A stretch of DNA of 64,000 bases from 20-14-all-45-10 sp964435965 (GCA_964435965.1 CAYTBB010000001.1:1-64000); one strand, 5' to 3'. Positions 33,223-42,887 are shown, counted from the stretch's first letter. The notes: generated by a model not told the origin, from the sequence alone. Program-made: numbers and translations.

Positions 33223-34752
33223 CTAAGGTTTTCCTTTCTCAGCCGATTTCTTAGCTAAAAGTCGGTTCAGGGCATTCATATACGCCTTGGCACTGGCCAC
33301 GATGATATCAGTAGAGGCACCCCGGCCAGTATAAGTGATGCCGTCGCTCTCAATTCTTATTAATACCTCTCCAATAGCATCAATGCCTTCGGTAATCGAT
33401 TTGATAGTAAATTCTGTAAGCTTGTTAGGTATGCCCACTATACGGTTAATAGCTTTGTAGACAGCGTCCACTGGTCCTGTGCCTAAGGCGGCATCAGCTA
33501 GGCTGTGTCCGTCAGGTCCAATGAGCCTCACTGTAGCTGTAGGAAGGCTATGGTCACCACAAGAAACCTCGACATGGTCGAGGTGGTATACTTCGGTGGC
33601 AGCGCGAAGTTCTTCAGCTACCAAGGATTCGATATCACGATCAGTAATCTCTTTTTTCTTATCAGCTAGCCCTTTGAAGCTCTGAAATGCGCGGCTCAGA
33701 GCCTCTTCACTTAGAGTGTGGCCAAGTTCTATTAACCTCTCCTTGAAAGCATGTTTACCACTCAATTTACTTAATACCAGGCTGCTTGCCGGTATACCAA
33801 CCGACTTTGGATTCATAATTTCATAAGTTATGGCTTTCTTTATTAAACCATCCTGATGGATACCTGATTGATGGCGAAAGGCATTCGCCCCAACAATGGC
33901 TTTATTGAGTTGAATAGCGAAGCCAGTAAGTTCACTCACAAGACGACTCGTCCTGTAAATCTGGGTAGTGTCAACATTGGTGGTGAGATTAAAGGAATCC
34001 TGCCGAGTCTTTAGCGCCATTACGATCTCTTCCAGAGAGGCGTTACCAGCACGCTCTCCAATGCCATTGATAGTGCATTCAACCTGCCGCGCGCCATTGC
34101 GTATTGCCTCAAGGCTGTTGGCTACCGCTAATCCTAAATCATTATGGCAATGAATGCTTATTACGGCTTTATGGATATTGGGCACCTCAACTAGAATGCC
34201 TTGGATCAAGCTGCCAAATTCCTGTGGTGTAGCATAGCCTACAGTATCAGGTATGTTTACTGTGGTTGCCCCAGCATCAATCGCAGCTTCTAAGATATGA
34301 TAGAGGTAAGCAGGCTCAGTGCGACTAGCATCCATAGGTGAGAACTCAACATCGTCAACATAACTCTTAGCTCGAGCCACCATTTTCTGAGCCAGCTCCA
34401 GAATTTCCTCTCGGCTTTTATTAAGCTGGTAGAGAAGGTGGATATCCGAGGCGGAGAGGAAAACATGGATTCGAGGATGAGCTGCCTCCTTAATTGCCTG
34501 CCAAGCTCTATCCACAGCCACAGCATTGGCATGGGATAAAGCACAAATTATGGGACGCCGAACTTCTCTGCTGATAAGTTGAACAGCTTCAAAATCGCCA
34601 GGCGAGCTAATAGGAAAACCAGCTTCAATAACATCAACGCCAAGCCTATCCAATTGCTTAGCTATTTCTAGCTTTTCCTGAGCATTTAGACTCGCTCCTG
34701 CCGCTTGTTCCCCATCTCGCAAAGTGGTGTCAAAGATAATTACCCTGTCCAC
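33223..34752 (-). CDS. leuA: 2-isopropylmalate synthase
   Basis: Condenses acetyl-CoA with 2-oxoisovalerate, first step of leucine synthesis. 509 residues. 'FDTTLRDGEQAAGASLNAQE' and 'HCHNDLGLAVANSLEA' give the catalytic Arg/Asp and metal His residues; 'HQSGIHQDG' is also kept. The C-terminal third is the leucine-responsive LeuA dimerisation domain. The start is GTG behind AGGAGG. A second homologue in the operon is called CimA on its sequence. Confidence 0.95.
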   Translation of the reverse strand: MDRVIIFDTTLRDGEQAAGASLNAQEKLEIAKQLDRLGVDVIEAGFPISSPGDFEAVQLISREVRRPIICALSHANAVAVDRAWQAIKEAAHPRIHVFLSASDIHLLYQLNKSREEILELAQKMVARAKSYVDDVEFSPMDASRTEPAYLYHILEAAIDAGATTVNIPDTVGYATPQEFGSLIQGILVEVPNIHKAVISIHCHNDLGLAVANSLEAIRNGARQVECTINGIGERAGNASLEEIVMALKTRQDSFNLTTNVDTTQIYRTSRLVSELTGFAIQLNKAIVGANAFRHQSGIHQDGLIKKAITYEIMNPKSVGIPASSLVLSKLSGKHAFKERLIELGHTLSEEALSRAFQSFKGLADKKKEITDRDIESLVAEELRAATEVYHLDHVEVSCGDHSLPTATVRLIGPDGHSLADAALGTGPVDAVYKAINRIVGIPNKLTEFTIKSITEGIDAIGEVLIRIESDGITYTGRGASTDIIVASAKAYMNALNRLLAKKSAEKGKP

Positions 34753-34786
34753 TTAATCCTCCTTAGTAGCCGACTCAAGGAGTTCT

Positions 34787-35788
34787 CTAGCTACTAGCTC
34801 CTTTCAGCCAGGGCATCATCGCTCTCAGCTCCTTGCCCACAACTTCAATTGGGTGTTCAGCGTCCCTCCGTTTCATGGCATTGAAACTGGGACGCCCAGC
34901 TTGGTTTTCCAAAATCCACTCTCTGGCAAAGCTGCCATCTTGAATCTCTGCTAGAATTTGTTCCATTTCCTCTTTGACCAAATCGTTGATAACCCGTGGC
35001 CCACGAGTATAATCGCCATACTCAGCCGTATCGCTTACAGAGTACCTCATGTAATTCAAGCCACCTTGATACATAAGATCAACAATAAGCTTCAGCTCAT
35101 GGAAACACTCAAAGTAAGCGATCTCAGGCTGGTAGCCAGCCTCTACCAAAGTCTCGAAACCAGCCTTGACTAAGGATGATACCCCTCCACAGAGTACTGT
35201 TTGCTCGCCAAAAAGGTCAGTTTCGGTCTCTTCGGCAAAAGTTGTTTCCAGAACTCCAGCTCTAGTGCAGCCAATGCCCTTAGCATAAGCTAAAGCAATA
35301 TCCTGTGCTTTACCCGAGGTATCTTGGTGAATAGCAACCAAAGCTGGAGATCCTGAAGCTTCGGTATAAAGTCTGCGTAATATATGTCCCGGACATTTCG
35401 GGGCTATCATGCTAACATCGACATCAGGAGGCGGTACAATTTGTGAATAGTGAATGTTAAAGCCGTGAGCAAACATCAAGGTTTTGCCTTTAGATAGTTC
35501 CTTCTCGATTGACTCACGGTAGATTAGTGGATGTAAATTATCTGGAGCAAGCATAACAATGATATCGGCATGCTTTGTTACTTCAGTGGCGTTGGTTACC
35601 TTAAAACCAGCGCTTTCTGCTGCCTTCCAGCCTGCGCTATCTAAGGCTTCAGCAACAATAACTTGGCAGCCACTATCCCTCAGATTCTGAGCATGGGCAT
35701 GCCCCTGGCTACCGTAGCCGACAATGCCAATCGTTTTCCCTTTGATTAAGTCCAGGCTGGAATCCTCGTCATAGTAAATTTTAGCCAT
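34787..35788 (-). CDS. ilvC: ketol-acid reductoisomerase (class I)
   Basis: NADPH-type enzyme of 333 residues common to valine, leucine and isoleucine synthesis. 'IGIVGYGSQGHAHAQNLRDS' is the nucleotide-binding loop, 'APKCPGHILRRLY' and 'EETETDLFGEQTVLCGG' hold the Mg2+-binding Asp and Glu, and 'SDTAEYGDYTRGPR' closes the active site. AAGGAGGGAGAT precedes the ATG. Confidence 0.97.
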   Translation of the reverse strand: MAKIYYDEDSSLDLIKGKTIGIVGYGSQGHAHAQNLRDSGCQVIVAEALDSAGWKAAESAGFKVTNATEVTKHADIIVMLAPDNLHPLIYRESIEKELSKGKTLMFAHGFNIHYSQIVPPPDVDVSMIAPKCPGHILRRLYTEASGSPALVAIHQDTSGKAQDIALAYAKGIGCTRAGVLETTFAEETETDLFGEQTVLCGGVSSLVKAGFETLVEAGYQPEIAYFECFHELKLIVDLMYQGGLNYMRYSVSDTAEYGDYTRGPRVINDLVKEEMEQILAEIQDGSFAREWILENQAGRPSFNAMKRRDAEHPIEVVGKELRAMMPWLKGASS

Positions 35789-35819
35789 ATCTCCCTCCTT
35801 AAAATTCTAATATTTAGAC

Positions 35820-35882
35820 TCTAAACAAATTCAAAATCCAAATTCCTTAATGTTTAGGATTTAGGATTTGGTGCTTCGGATT
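35820..35882. repeat. low-complexity intergenic repeat between ilvN and ilvC
   Basis: An AT-rich stretch with the repeated words AAATTC, AATCC and GGATTTAGGATTTGG that almost folds on itself (CAAAATCCAAATTCC against GGATTTAGGATTTGG). It interrupts an otherwise tight operon. Confidence 0.45.
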
Positions 35883-35883
35883 T

Positions 35884-36375
35884 TCACTGGGTGCCTCCAC
35901 GAGTTAAAGCAATCCTTCCCGTTCTGGTGACCTCTTTAATGCCAAAGCTGCGGAGAAGTTCAAATAGCGACTTTACTTTATCCTCGTCTCCAGTGACTTC
36001 TACTGTTAGTGAATCCGAGGCAACATCAACTATATTGGCTCTAAAAATATCCACGATCTGTATAATTTCGCTTCTTGTTGAAGCAGTAGCATTGACTTTG
36101 ATTAAGGCTAACTCCCTGGCTACTATATCTCCTTCGGTTATGTCAGTCACTCTAATCACATTGATTAGTTTGTCTAATTGCTTCCTAACTTGTTCCACCT
36201 TTGCCGAGTCGCCATTAACAACAACAGTCATGCGAGATAAGCCAGGCTGTTCACTTTGTCCCACAGCAAGGCTTTGTATGTTAAAGACTCGGCGGCGAAA
36301 AAGGCTGGCTACCCTGTTCAACACGCCAGGTTTATCTTCTACTAAAGCTACTAAAGTATGTTTCGTATCAGACAA
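35884..36375 (-). CDS. ilvN: acetolactate synthase small regulatory subunit
   Basis: Regulatory subunit of 163 residues with an N-terminal ACT domain ('LVALVEDKPGVLNRVASLFR', then 'RRVFNIQSLAVG') that binds valine, and a second ACT-like half ('LALIKVNA' onward). The start is TTG with AAGGAG four bases upstream. One base separates it from ilvB, so the subunits are translated together. Confidence 0.95.
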   Translation of the reverse strand: MSDTKHTLVALVEDKPGVLNRVASLFRRRVFNIQSLAVGQSEQPGLSRMTVVVNGDSAKVEQVRKQLDKLINVIRVTDITEGDIVARELALIKVNATASTRSEIIQIVDIFRANIVDVASDSLTVEVTGDEDKVKSLFELLRSFGIKEVTRTGRIALTRGGTQ

Positions 36376-36376
36376 T

Positions 36377-38092
36377 TTACTCCTTTTGTGAGATATTGCC
36401 GTGGCTGCTTACTATTTCTGTCTTTGGCAGTTCTAAAGTTTCGGATAAACTCCCCCCAAGCGGTACCATAGGATAGACATTTTCCTCTGGCTCAACAACA
36501 AAGTCGATAAGAAAGGCCCCAGGATAATCCATCGCTTTCTGTATAGCTGGAATTACCTCCTCCCTGCGTTTTACTCTTATTCCGGGAATATCGTAGGCTT
36601 CGGCAATCTTAACAAAATCCGGGTTCCAGAGTTTTGTATCAACATAACGACGTTCATAAAATAGCTCCTGCCACTGCCTTACCATCCCCAGATAGCCATT
36701 ATTAATAATGGCTATTTTTACAGCAATATTCTCCTGCGTTATGGTAGCCAATTCTTGAATGGTCATTTGAAAACCGCCATCGCCAGCGATGCACCATACC
36801 ACCTCCTTGGGGCACCCCACTTTAGCTCCCATAGCGGCAGGGAGCTCAAATCCCATAGTGCCTAAGCCGCCTGACGAAATAAGGCTGTTAGGTTTAGTAT
36901 AAACGAAATGTTGTGCAGTCCACATTTGATTCTGCCCTATCCCAGTAACTACTATGGCATTTCCTTGGGTAGCTTCATAAATCTGCTGAATAACATATTG
37001 AGGTAGAAGCCCCTCATTTTGCCTGATATCCAGTGATGGATGCTCATACCTCCATTGATCTAACTGAGAGAGCCAATCCAAATGGTCGCTGAAGTCAATT
37101 TCCTTATTCATAGCCTTTAATACATTTTTAACATCACCAACTATGGGCACATCTACCCTCACATTTTTTCCTATCTCTGCGGGGTCAATATCAATATGAA
37201 CAATATGGGCATGAGGAGCAAAACCGCTGGTATTTGCCGTAGCCCGGTCATCAAATCTCATGCCAATGGCGATAATAAGGTCAGCATTCTGCACTGCCAT
37301 GTTGGCATAAGTCATACCATGCATCCCCATCATGCCGAGGCTAAGAACATGTTTTTGGGGGAAAGAACCAAGGCCGAGGAGTGTATTAACCACTGGTATT
37401 TGTGCCTTCTCAGCTAATTCCTTGAGCTCATCATAAGCCTGGGAAATAATTATTCCCCTACCGGCAATGATAAGGGGTTTTTCGGCTTTAGCTAATAAGC
37501 CTGCTGCCTTTTTAATCTGAATGGAATGGCCTCGGGAGATAAACTTGTAGCCTGGCAAATCAACTTTCTCAGGATAAACAAATTCTGCTTCCTCTTGCTG
37601 CACATCTTTTGGTATATCAATAAGCACGGGGCCTGGCCTCCCCGTCTGAGCGATATAAAAAGCCTCCTTGACTGTCTTTGCCAGTTCTGCAGTATTAGTG
37701 ACAAGGTAATTATGTTTAGTGATGGGAAGTGTAATACCAGTAACATCTGTCTCCTGGAAAGCATCCTTACCGATGAACGGCCTAGCTACCTGGCCAGTTA
37801 TGGCTATTATGGGAGAGGAATCCATAAAGGCATTGGCAATCCCGGTCACCAAATTAGCAGCTCCCGGGCCTGAAGTAGCTATACATACACCTGCTCTATA
37901 TGTTGCTCTGGCATAGCCATCAGCAGCGTGAGCCGCTCCTTGCTCATGACGAACCAATATATGCCGAAGTTGGGGATATTGAGGGAAGGTATCATATAGT
38001 GGTAGCAGAGCACCACCAAGAATACCAAAAATAACTTCTACTCCCTCTTTAATTAAGCTTTCACACAAAATCTGAGCGCCAGTCTTCTTCAT
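36377..38092 (-). CDS. ilvB: acetolactate synthase large subunit
   Basis: ThDP enzyme of 571 residues forming acetolactate or acetohydroxybutyrate. The catalytic Glu lies in 'LVRHEQGAAHAADGYAR', the FAD-site region in the middle and the ThDP/Mg motif is 'GDGGFQMTIQELATITQENI' with 'NNGYLGMVRQWQ'. The start follows GAGGAG. It stands between ilvD and ilvN. Confidence 0.96.
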   Translation of the reverse strand: MKKTGAQILCESLIKEGVEVIFGILGGALLPLYDTFPQYPQLRHILVRHEQGAAHAADGYARATYRAGVCIATSGPGAANLVTGIANAFMDSSPIIAITGQVARPFIGKDAFQETDVTGITLPITKHNYLVTNTAELAKTVKEAFYIAQTGRPGPVLIDIPKDVQQEEAEFVYPEKVDLPGYKFISRGHSIQIKKAAGLLAKAEKPLIIAGRGIIISQAYDELKELAEKAQIPVVNTLLGLGSFPQKHVLSLGMMGMHGMTYANMAVQNADLIIAIGMRFDDRATANTSGFAPHAHIVHIDIDPAEIGKNVRVDVPIVGDVKNVLKAMNKEIDFSDHLDWLSQLDQWRYEHPSLDIRQNEGLLPQYVIQQIYEATQGNAIVVTGIGQNQMWTAQHFVYTKPNSLISSGGLGTMGFELPAAMGAKVGCPKEVVWCIAGDGGFQMTIQELATITQENIAVKIAIINNGYLGMVRQWQELFYERRYVDTKLWNPDFVKIAEAYDIPGIRVKRREEVIPAIQKAMDYPGAFLIDFVVEPEENVYPMVPLGGSLSETLELPKTEIVSSHGNISQKE

Positions 38093-38103
38093 AATAGCTC
38101 CTC

Positions 38104-39771
38104 TTAGTCAGCAAACACCGCTCCAGTGCTGGCTGAGGTCACCCTATCAGCATAGCGTTTAAGATAGCCAGCCTTAACCTTTGGTTCAAAGGGAGGCAAT
38201 AAGTTTAATCGCTGCTCTATCTCCCCTTGAGATAATTCTACCTCTAATTTGTGGTTAGGTATATCTATTTTGACAATATCGCCGTCTTTCACAGCAGCTA
38301 TAGGACCTTTCTCTGCTGCCTCAGGTGAGACATGACCGATAGCAGCGCCCCTTGTTGCTCCAGAGAAGCGACCGTCAGTAATCAAAGCCACCTTACCACC
38401 CATATCCATACCACTGAGAAGAGAAGTTGGCGTCAGCATTTCACGCATCCCAGGTCCCCCTTTTGGTCCCTCATAGCGGATAATAATTATCTCTCCAGAT
38501 TTGAATTCCACCTTCATTATTGCCGTAGTAGCTGCTTCTTCACTATCGAAGACCCGTGCCGGGCCTTGATGGACCAACATCTCGGGAGCTACAGCAGCAC
38601 TTTTCACCACTGCCCCTTCAGGCGCTAGATTGCCAAATAATATACTAATACCACCGGTAATGCTATAGGGTTTAGACAGGCTACGAATTACCTCTCTATT
38701 CTTAACTTTAGCTTCCTTTATCGTCTCGCCCACTGGTTTCCCTAACACTGTCTGTGCCTCAAGATTTAGCAATTGGCATATCTCCTGCATCACTGCTGGA
38801 ATGCCACCAGCTAAGTCTAAATCTTCAATGTGATAATCGCTTGCCGGGCTTAATTTACATATATGGGGAATACGCTGGCTAATTTCACTTACCAAAGACA
38901 AAGGGAAATCAATTCCTGCCTCATGAGCTATAGCCATAAGGTGCAGCGTAGAATTAGTGCTGCCACCCAAGGCCATATCTACAGCGAAGGCATTGTAGAT
39001 GGAATCTCTGGTAATGATGTCTTTAGGCCGAATATCCTTAGCCAATACATCCATAACTTGCTGCCCAGCTTGATAGGCTAATTGGCTTCGCCGTGCTTGT
39101 ACCGCTGGTATTGTCCCGTTACCGGGCAAAGCCATACCCAAAGCCTCGGTAAGGCAATTCATGGTATTAGCGGTAAACATGCCAGCACAGCTACCACAGC
39201 CAGGACAGGCAACCCTCTCTAATTCCGCCAGCTCAGTCTCCGACATATTTCCCCTAATAGTCTCGCCCACCGCTTGGAAAACTGAGCTAAGGTCGACTGA
39301 CTTCGCTTGATTACCCTGATAAAACTTTCCCGCCATCATAGGGCCACCACTCACAAATACACCAGGCAAGTTAAGTCTCACCGCAGCCATCAGCATTCCT
39401 GGTATTACCTTGTCACAATTGGGGATAAAAACTAAGCCATCAAAAGCATGAGCCTCAGCCACGATTTCACATGAGTCAGCGATAAGTTCTCGGCTAGGTA
39501 AGCTATACTTCATTCCTGGGTGATTCATGGCAATACCATCACAGACAACTATGGTATTAACTTCAAAAGGCACTCCTCCTCGACTGCAGATTCCCTCCTT
39601 TACTGCCCGGGCGATAGACTGCAAATGAATATGTCCAGGAACAACCTCACTGAAGCTGTTAATTACCCCGATAAAGGGTTTATCCCAGTCGTCTGGGGAG
39701 CAACCTACAGCATGAAGTAATGACCTGTGAGGTGCCCGTTCGATACCTTTCTTGACAACATCACTTCTCAT
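38104..39771 (-). CDS. ilvD: dihydroxy-acid dehydratase
   Basis: Fe-S dehydratase of 555 residues in branched-chain amino acid synthesis. Cluster and Mg ligands are in 'VIPNCDKVIPGML', 'ACPGCGSCAGMFTANTMNCL' and 'ALGGSTNSTLHLMAIA'; 'GRFSGATRG' is near the C-terminus. I use the ATG at 39771, five bases after AAGGAGG. A TTG one codon earlier touches the ribosome site. Confidence 0.96.
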   Translation of the reverse strand: MRSDVVKKGIERAPHRSLLHAVGCSPDDWDKPFIGVINSFSEVVPGHIHLQSIARAVKEGICSRGGVPFEVNTIVVCDGIAMNHPGMKYSLPSRELIADSCEIVAEAHAFDGLVFIPNCDKVIPGMLMAAVRLNLPGVFVSGGPMMAGKFYQGNQAKSVDLSSVFQAVGETIRGNMSETELAELERVACPGCGSCAGMFTANTMNCLTEALGMALPGNGTIPAVQARRSQLAYQAGQQVMDVLAKDIRPKDIITRDSIYNAFAVDMALGGSTNSTLHLMAIAHEAGIDFPLSLVSEISQRIPHICKLSPASDYHIEDLDLAGGIPAVMQEICQLLNLEAQTVLGKPVGETIKEAKVKNREVIRSLSKPYSITGGISILFGNLAPEGAVVKSAAVAPEMLVHQGPARVFDSEEAATTAIMKVEFKSGEIIIIRYEGPKGGPGMREMLTPTSLLSGMDMGGKVALITDGRFSGATRGAAIGHVSPEAAEKGPIAAVKDGDIVKIDIPNHKLEVELSQGEIEQRLNLLPPFEPKVKAGYLKRYADRVTSASTGAVFAD

Positions 39772-39823
39772 CAACTCCTCCTTTAACTTAAAAAATGGAA
39801 ACTACCACAAATAGTTAGCAGGG

Positions 39824-40264
39824 TCAAGCTGTTTCCAAAGCCTTTATTTTCCTTAATCTCAGGATATGCCTGCCACCTTCAAAATTGCTGGATAGATAGG
39901 TTCTAACAATTTCCAAAGCTAAATCAACATCTATATTCTCACCCCCAAGGCACAGGATATTGGCATCATTGTGTTGACGAGCTCGTTGTGCCGTAAAGGT
40001 GTCATGGCATAAAGCTGCTCTTATGCCCTTTATTTTGTTAGCTGCCATGCTCATGCCTATGCCAGTGCTGCATATTAAAATGCCTTGGGCAAAGTCACCT
40101 GAGGCTACTGCTTCTGCTACATCTTGAGCAATATCAGGATAGTCTACCGACTCAATGTTATAGCAGCCAAAATCATGATAGTCATGATTTAGTTTTGGCA
40201 GAAATTCCATAATCGCCTGTTTTATTCTGAAGCCGCGGTGGTCACAACCTAGAGCAATACGCAT
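39824..40264 (-). CDS. rpiB: ribose 5-phosphate isomerase B
   Basis: RpiB/LacAB-family isomerase of 146 residues linking ribose 5-phosphate and ribulose 5-phosphate. 'ALGCDHRGFRIKQAI', the catalytic Cys in 'ILICSTGIGMSMAANK' and 'RARQHNDANILCLG' are all present. It overlaps tsaC by 23 bases, so the two are coupled. Confidence 0.94.
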   Translation of the reverse strand: MRIALGCDHRGFRIKQAIMEFLPKLNHDYHDFGCYNIESVDYPDIAQDVAEAVASGDFAQGILICSTGIGMSMAANKIKGIRAALCHDTFTAQRARQHNDANILCLGGENIDVDLALEIVRTYLSSNFEGGRHILRLRKIKALETA

Positions 40265-40901
40265 GACCTTTTACCTCACAATATTCTTTATAGGCTTTAT
40301 CAATTTCATGTGTGGATATAATACCTTGACGCAAAATCGTAGGCATTTCGCCTGTGACATCCACTATGGTTGATTCACTGCCACCAGGGCACTTGCCACC
40401 ATCAATGATAAGGTCAACTTTATCTCCCAACCGTTGCTCAACCTCATCAGCAATCAAAATGCTTGGCTTGCCACTGATATTGGCGCTAGTCCCAATTATT
40501 GGGCTTCCCAAGCTTTGGATAAGAGCTAGAGGGATGGGATGGTTAGGGACACGCACTGCTATGGTAGATTGGGTAGTGAGATAGGTAGGCAATGAAGCTG
40601 CTTTAGGCAGAAGCAAAGTTAAGCCTCCGGGCCAAAAGTACCTTGCTAGGAACCAAGCAAGCTCAGGTATCTGCTCAGCTACGGTGCTTACTTGAGATAT
40701 ATCAGCAAGGAGCAAAGGAAAGGACGAATGCCTGGGGCGTTTTTTTACTGCGTAAATTCTCTCGACAGCCTTACGGTTGAAGGCATCAGCTCCTAACCCG
40801 TAAACTGTATCAGTAGGAAAAGCAATTATCCCACCCTTTTTAAGTATTTGAACTGCTTTCCTCACCTGTTCTTGCAAAGCATTCATGAGAGTATTTGCCA
40901 A
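40242..40901 (-). CDS. tsaC: L-threonylcarbamoyladenylate synthase (TsaC/Sua5 family)
   Basis: Makes threonylcarbamoyl-AMP from threonine, bicarbonate and ATP for the t6A37 tRNA modification. 219 residues. 'GGIIAFPTDTVYGLGADAF', 'IYAVKKRPRHSSFPLLL', 'WPGGLTLLLP' and 'IGTSANISGKPS' are family motifs. It lacks the extra Sua5 domain. The start may be TTG (40901) or ATG five codons later (40886). Confidence 0.93.
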   Translation of the reverse strand: MANTLMNALQEQVRKAVQILKKGGIIAFPTDTVYGLGADAFNRKAVERIYAVKKRPRHSSFPLLLADISQVSTVAEQIPELAWFLARYFWPGGLTLLLPKAASLPTYLTTQSTIAVRVPNHPIPLALIQSLGSPIIGTSANISGKPSILIADEVEQRLGDKVDLIIDGGKCPGGSESTIVDVTGEMPTILRQGIISTHEIDKAYKEYCEVKGHAYCSRL

Positions 40902-40934
40902 CCTTACTTGTAGGCCCTGAGCCTTTCGCTTCCT

Positions 40935-41056
40935 GTCATTCTGAATTCTTCACTCCTTGTCATTCTGAGGGAGGGAAGCGACCGAAGAATCTCATTGCGC
41001 TCAGGACAGGCTCAGCGAAAAATCTAGAGCCCCTTCACTTCATTCAGGGTGACAAC
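40935..41056. repeat. dispersed repeat, family 3 (CATTCTGAG type), best copy
   Basis: CATTCTGAGGGAGGGAAGCG, ACCGAAGAATCTCATTGCGC, TCAGGACAGGCTCAGCGAAA and TTCATTCAGGGTGACAACGA follow one another. The outer parts TCATTCTGA and TCAGGGTGAC are imperfect inverted copies. Other copies lie at 25285-25440, 42819-42887, 54358-54425 and 59617-59663. Confidence 0.7.
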
Positions 41057-41076
41057 GAATACCAGCATTCATCGCC

Positions 41077-41105
41077 TTGACGCTAGTATAACACAGTGAT
41101 AATCT
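41077..41105 (+). promoter_or_regulatory. sigma70 promoter of guaA
   Basis: TTGACG (41077-41082), a 17-base spacer and TAATCT (41100-41105). Transcription would begin near 41112, about 22 bases before the ATG at 41134. Confidence 0.55.
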
Positions 41106-41120
41106 AGCATAACATTATCA
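41097..41120. promoter_or_regulatory. inverted repeat overlapping the guaA -10 and start site
   Basis: TGATAAT (41097-41103) and ATTATCA (41114-41120) around 10 bases, flanked by ACAC/GTGT. The position over the -10 and transcription start suggests a repressor site; the regulator is unknown. Confidence 0.4.
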
Positions 41121-41133
41121 GTGTAACTCTGAA

Positions 41134-42804
41134 ATGGAAAACGAACTGCAAAGCCACCGGGTCTCCGCTAGCGATGACATTGAAGTCTCTACTTACTTGA
41201 AGATCGCTAAAGAGTTGCGTGGTGAGCAACCAACATTTGAGTTTAAGGCGCTGCCGCCGGGCGAAAAAGAAACCATAGTAGTGATTGATTTTGGCTCTCA
41301 ATACAGTATGCTCATTGTCAGGCGAGTGCGAGAATGCCATGTCTACTGCGAGCTTGTGCCCTATGATACCCCCTGGAAGAAAATAGCTATCCTTAACCCA
41401 AAAGGTTTTATCCTTTCCGGGGGCCCTGGTAGTGTCTATGTTCCTGGGGCTCCTCTAGCTCCGACCTATATTTACGAGAGCCATCTTCCAGTAATGGGCA
41501 TTTGCTATGGCACGCAGGCTATTGCCTATCAACTAGGTGGCCAAGTATCTCCAGGTGAAAAGCATGAATATGGTCATACTATCCTACATGTAAGTGCTGA
41601 GGACTGCCCTCTTTTTGCTGGCCTCCCTACATCCCTCCCTGTGTGGATGAGCCATGGTGACCAAATATTAGAGACGCCTCCCGGCTTTAAGGCCGTGGCT
41701 TATACCGAAAATTCCCCTATCGCTGTTATGGGCAATGATGAGGGTATTTTTGGGCTCCAGTTTCATCCTGAAGTGGCTCATACTCCACAAGGAAAAAACA
41801 TATTCCAGAACTTTCTATATCGTGTATGCGGCTGTCAAGGCAATTGGACCGCTACTAGATTCATAGCTGAGAGCATAGACAAGATTAAGGAACAAGTGGG
41901 CGCTGGTAGGGCTATCTGCGCCCTTTCCGGTGGTGTTGATTCGGCAGTAACCGCTACTCTTATTCACCGCGCTATTGGTGATAATCTGACTTGTTTATTT
42001 ATCAATACTGGGCTGCTACGTCGTGAGGAGCCAGAGAGAGTGCTTAATACTTTCCAGCGCAATCTCAAAATGGATATAGTTCATGTAGATGCCAGCGAAA
42101 GATTTCTGGAGCGACTTCGCGAGGTAATTGATCCAGAGATGAAGCGACACCTGATAGGGGAGGTATTCATCCGGGTTTTTGAGGAAGAAGCAGCTAAACT
42201 GGGCAGGTTTGATTTTTTGGCTCAAGGGACTCTTTACCCCGACGTGATCGAAAGCAGCACTGCTATTGAAACTAAGGCCTCAACCAAAATAAAAAGTCAT
42301 CACAACGTTGGTGGCTTGCCAGCTAAAATGAAGTTTAACCTTATTGAGCCATTGAGGTATCTGTTTAAGGATGAAGTTCGGGAGATAGGGCTAGCTTTGG
42401 GTCTACCTGAAGACATGGTTTGGCGGCAACCATTCCCGGGACCGGGACTAGCTATCCGCATCATTGGCGAAGTGACCAAAGAACGGTTGGAGATACTTCG
42501 TGCCGCTGATTGGATTGTGATGAACGAGATCAAAAAGGCTAAACTTTATCGTCAGCTATGGCAGAGTTTTGCTGTGCTTACTGGTGTCAAAAGCGTGGGC
42601 GTGATGGGCGATCATAGAACCTACGGCTATCTAATAGCAGTTAGGGCAATAAATAGTGAGGATGCCATGACTGCTGATTGGGCGAGGTTGCCTTATGACC
42701 TCCTGGCTAGAATATCAGACCGCATAGTTAATGAAGTCCCCGATGTCAATAGAGTAGTTTATGATGTTACCAGCAAGCCGCCGGCAACCATAGAATGGGA
42801 GTAA
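41134..42804 (+). CDS. guaA: GMP synthase (glutamine-hydrolysing), with N-terminal extension
   Basis: Converts XMP to GMP. 556 residues. The class I glutamine amidotransferase domain starts at about residue 46 ('TIVVIDFGSQYSMLIVRRVR') with the nucleophile Cys in 'MGICYGTQAIAYQLGG' and His/Glu in 'GLQFHPEVAHT'. The ATP pyrophosphatase loop is 'ALSGGVDSAVTATLI', and the C-terminal dimer domain ends 'DVTSKPPATIEWE'. The first 45 or so residues are an extension not usual in GuaA, charged and probably unstructured. The promoter 22 bases before 41134 supports this start, but an internal TTG start cannot be excluded. Confidence 0.95.
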   Translation: MENELQSHRVSASDDIEVSTYLKIAKELRGEQPTFEFKALPPGEKETIVVIDFGSQYSMLIVRRVRECHVYCELVPYDTPWKKIAILNPKGFILSGGPGSVYVPGAPLAPTYIYESHLPVMGICYGTQAIAYQLGGQVSPGEKHEYGHTILHVSAEDCPLFAGLPTSLPVWMSHGDQILETPPGFKAVAYTENSPIAVMGNDEGIFGLQFHPEVAHTPQGKNIFQNFLYRVCGCQGNWTATRFIAESIDKIKEQVGAGRAICALSGGVDSAVTATLIHRAIGDNLTCLFINTGLLRREEPERVLNTFQRNLKMDIVHVDASERFLERLREVIDPEMKRHLIGEVFIRVFEEEAAKLGRFDFLAQGTLYPDVIESSTAIETKASTKIKSHHNVGGLPAKMKFNLIEPLRYLFKDEVREIGLALGLPEDMVWRQPFPGPGLAIRIIGEVTKERLEILRAADWIVMNEIKKAKLYRQLWQSFAVLTGVKSVGVMGDHRTYGYLIAVRAINSEDAMTADWARLPYDLLARISDRIVNEVPDVNRVVYDVTSKPPATIEWE

Positions 42805-42818
42805 CTGTTCACTTTAGT

Positions 42819-42887
42819 GTCATTCTGAGAGAGCGTGGCGACCGAAGAATCTTAGAGACACTTCGCTTCGCTCAGGGTGACACAGAG
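42819..42887. repeat. dispersed repeat, family 3, after guaA
   Basis: GTGTCATTCTGAGAGAGCGT, GGCGACCGAAGAATCTTAGA, CACTTCGCTTCGCTCAGGGT, GACAC. A compact copy whose ends are imperfect inverted repeats. It may act as the guaA transcript end. Confidence 0.7.

Noticed and set aside
37526..37873. Open frames on the plus strand opposite ilvB
   Set aside because: They mirror the codon pattern of ilvB, with no start signals or family features.
40935..42887. CRISPR array from the repeated CATTCTGAG/CAGGGTGAC units
   Set aside because: Copies are far apart, variable in length and not separated by regular spacers, and no cas genes are present. They are dispersed repeats.
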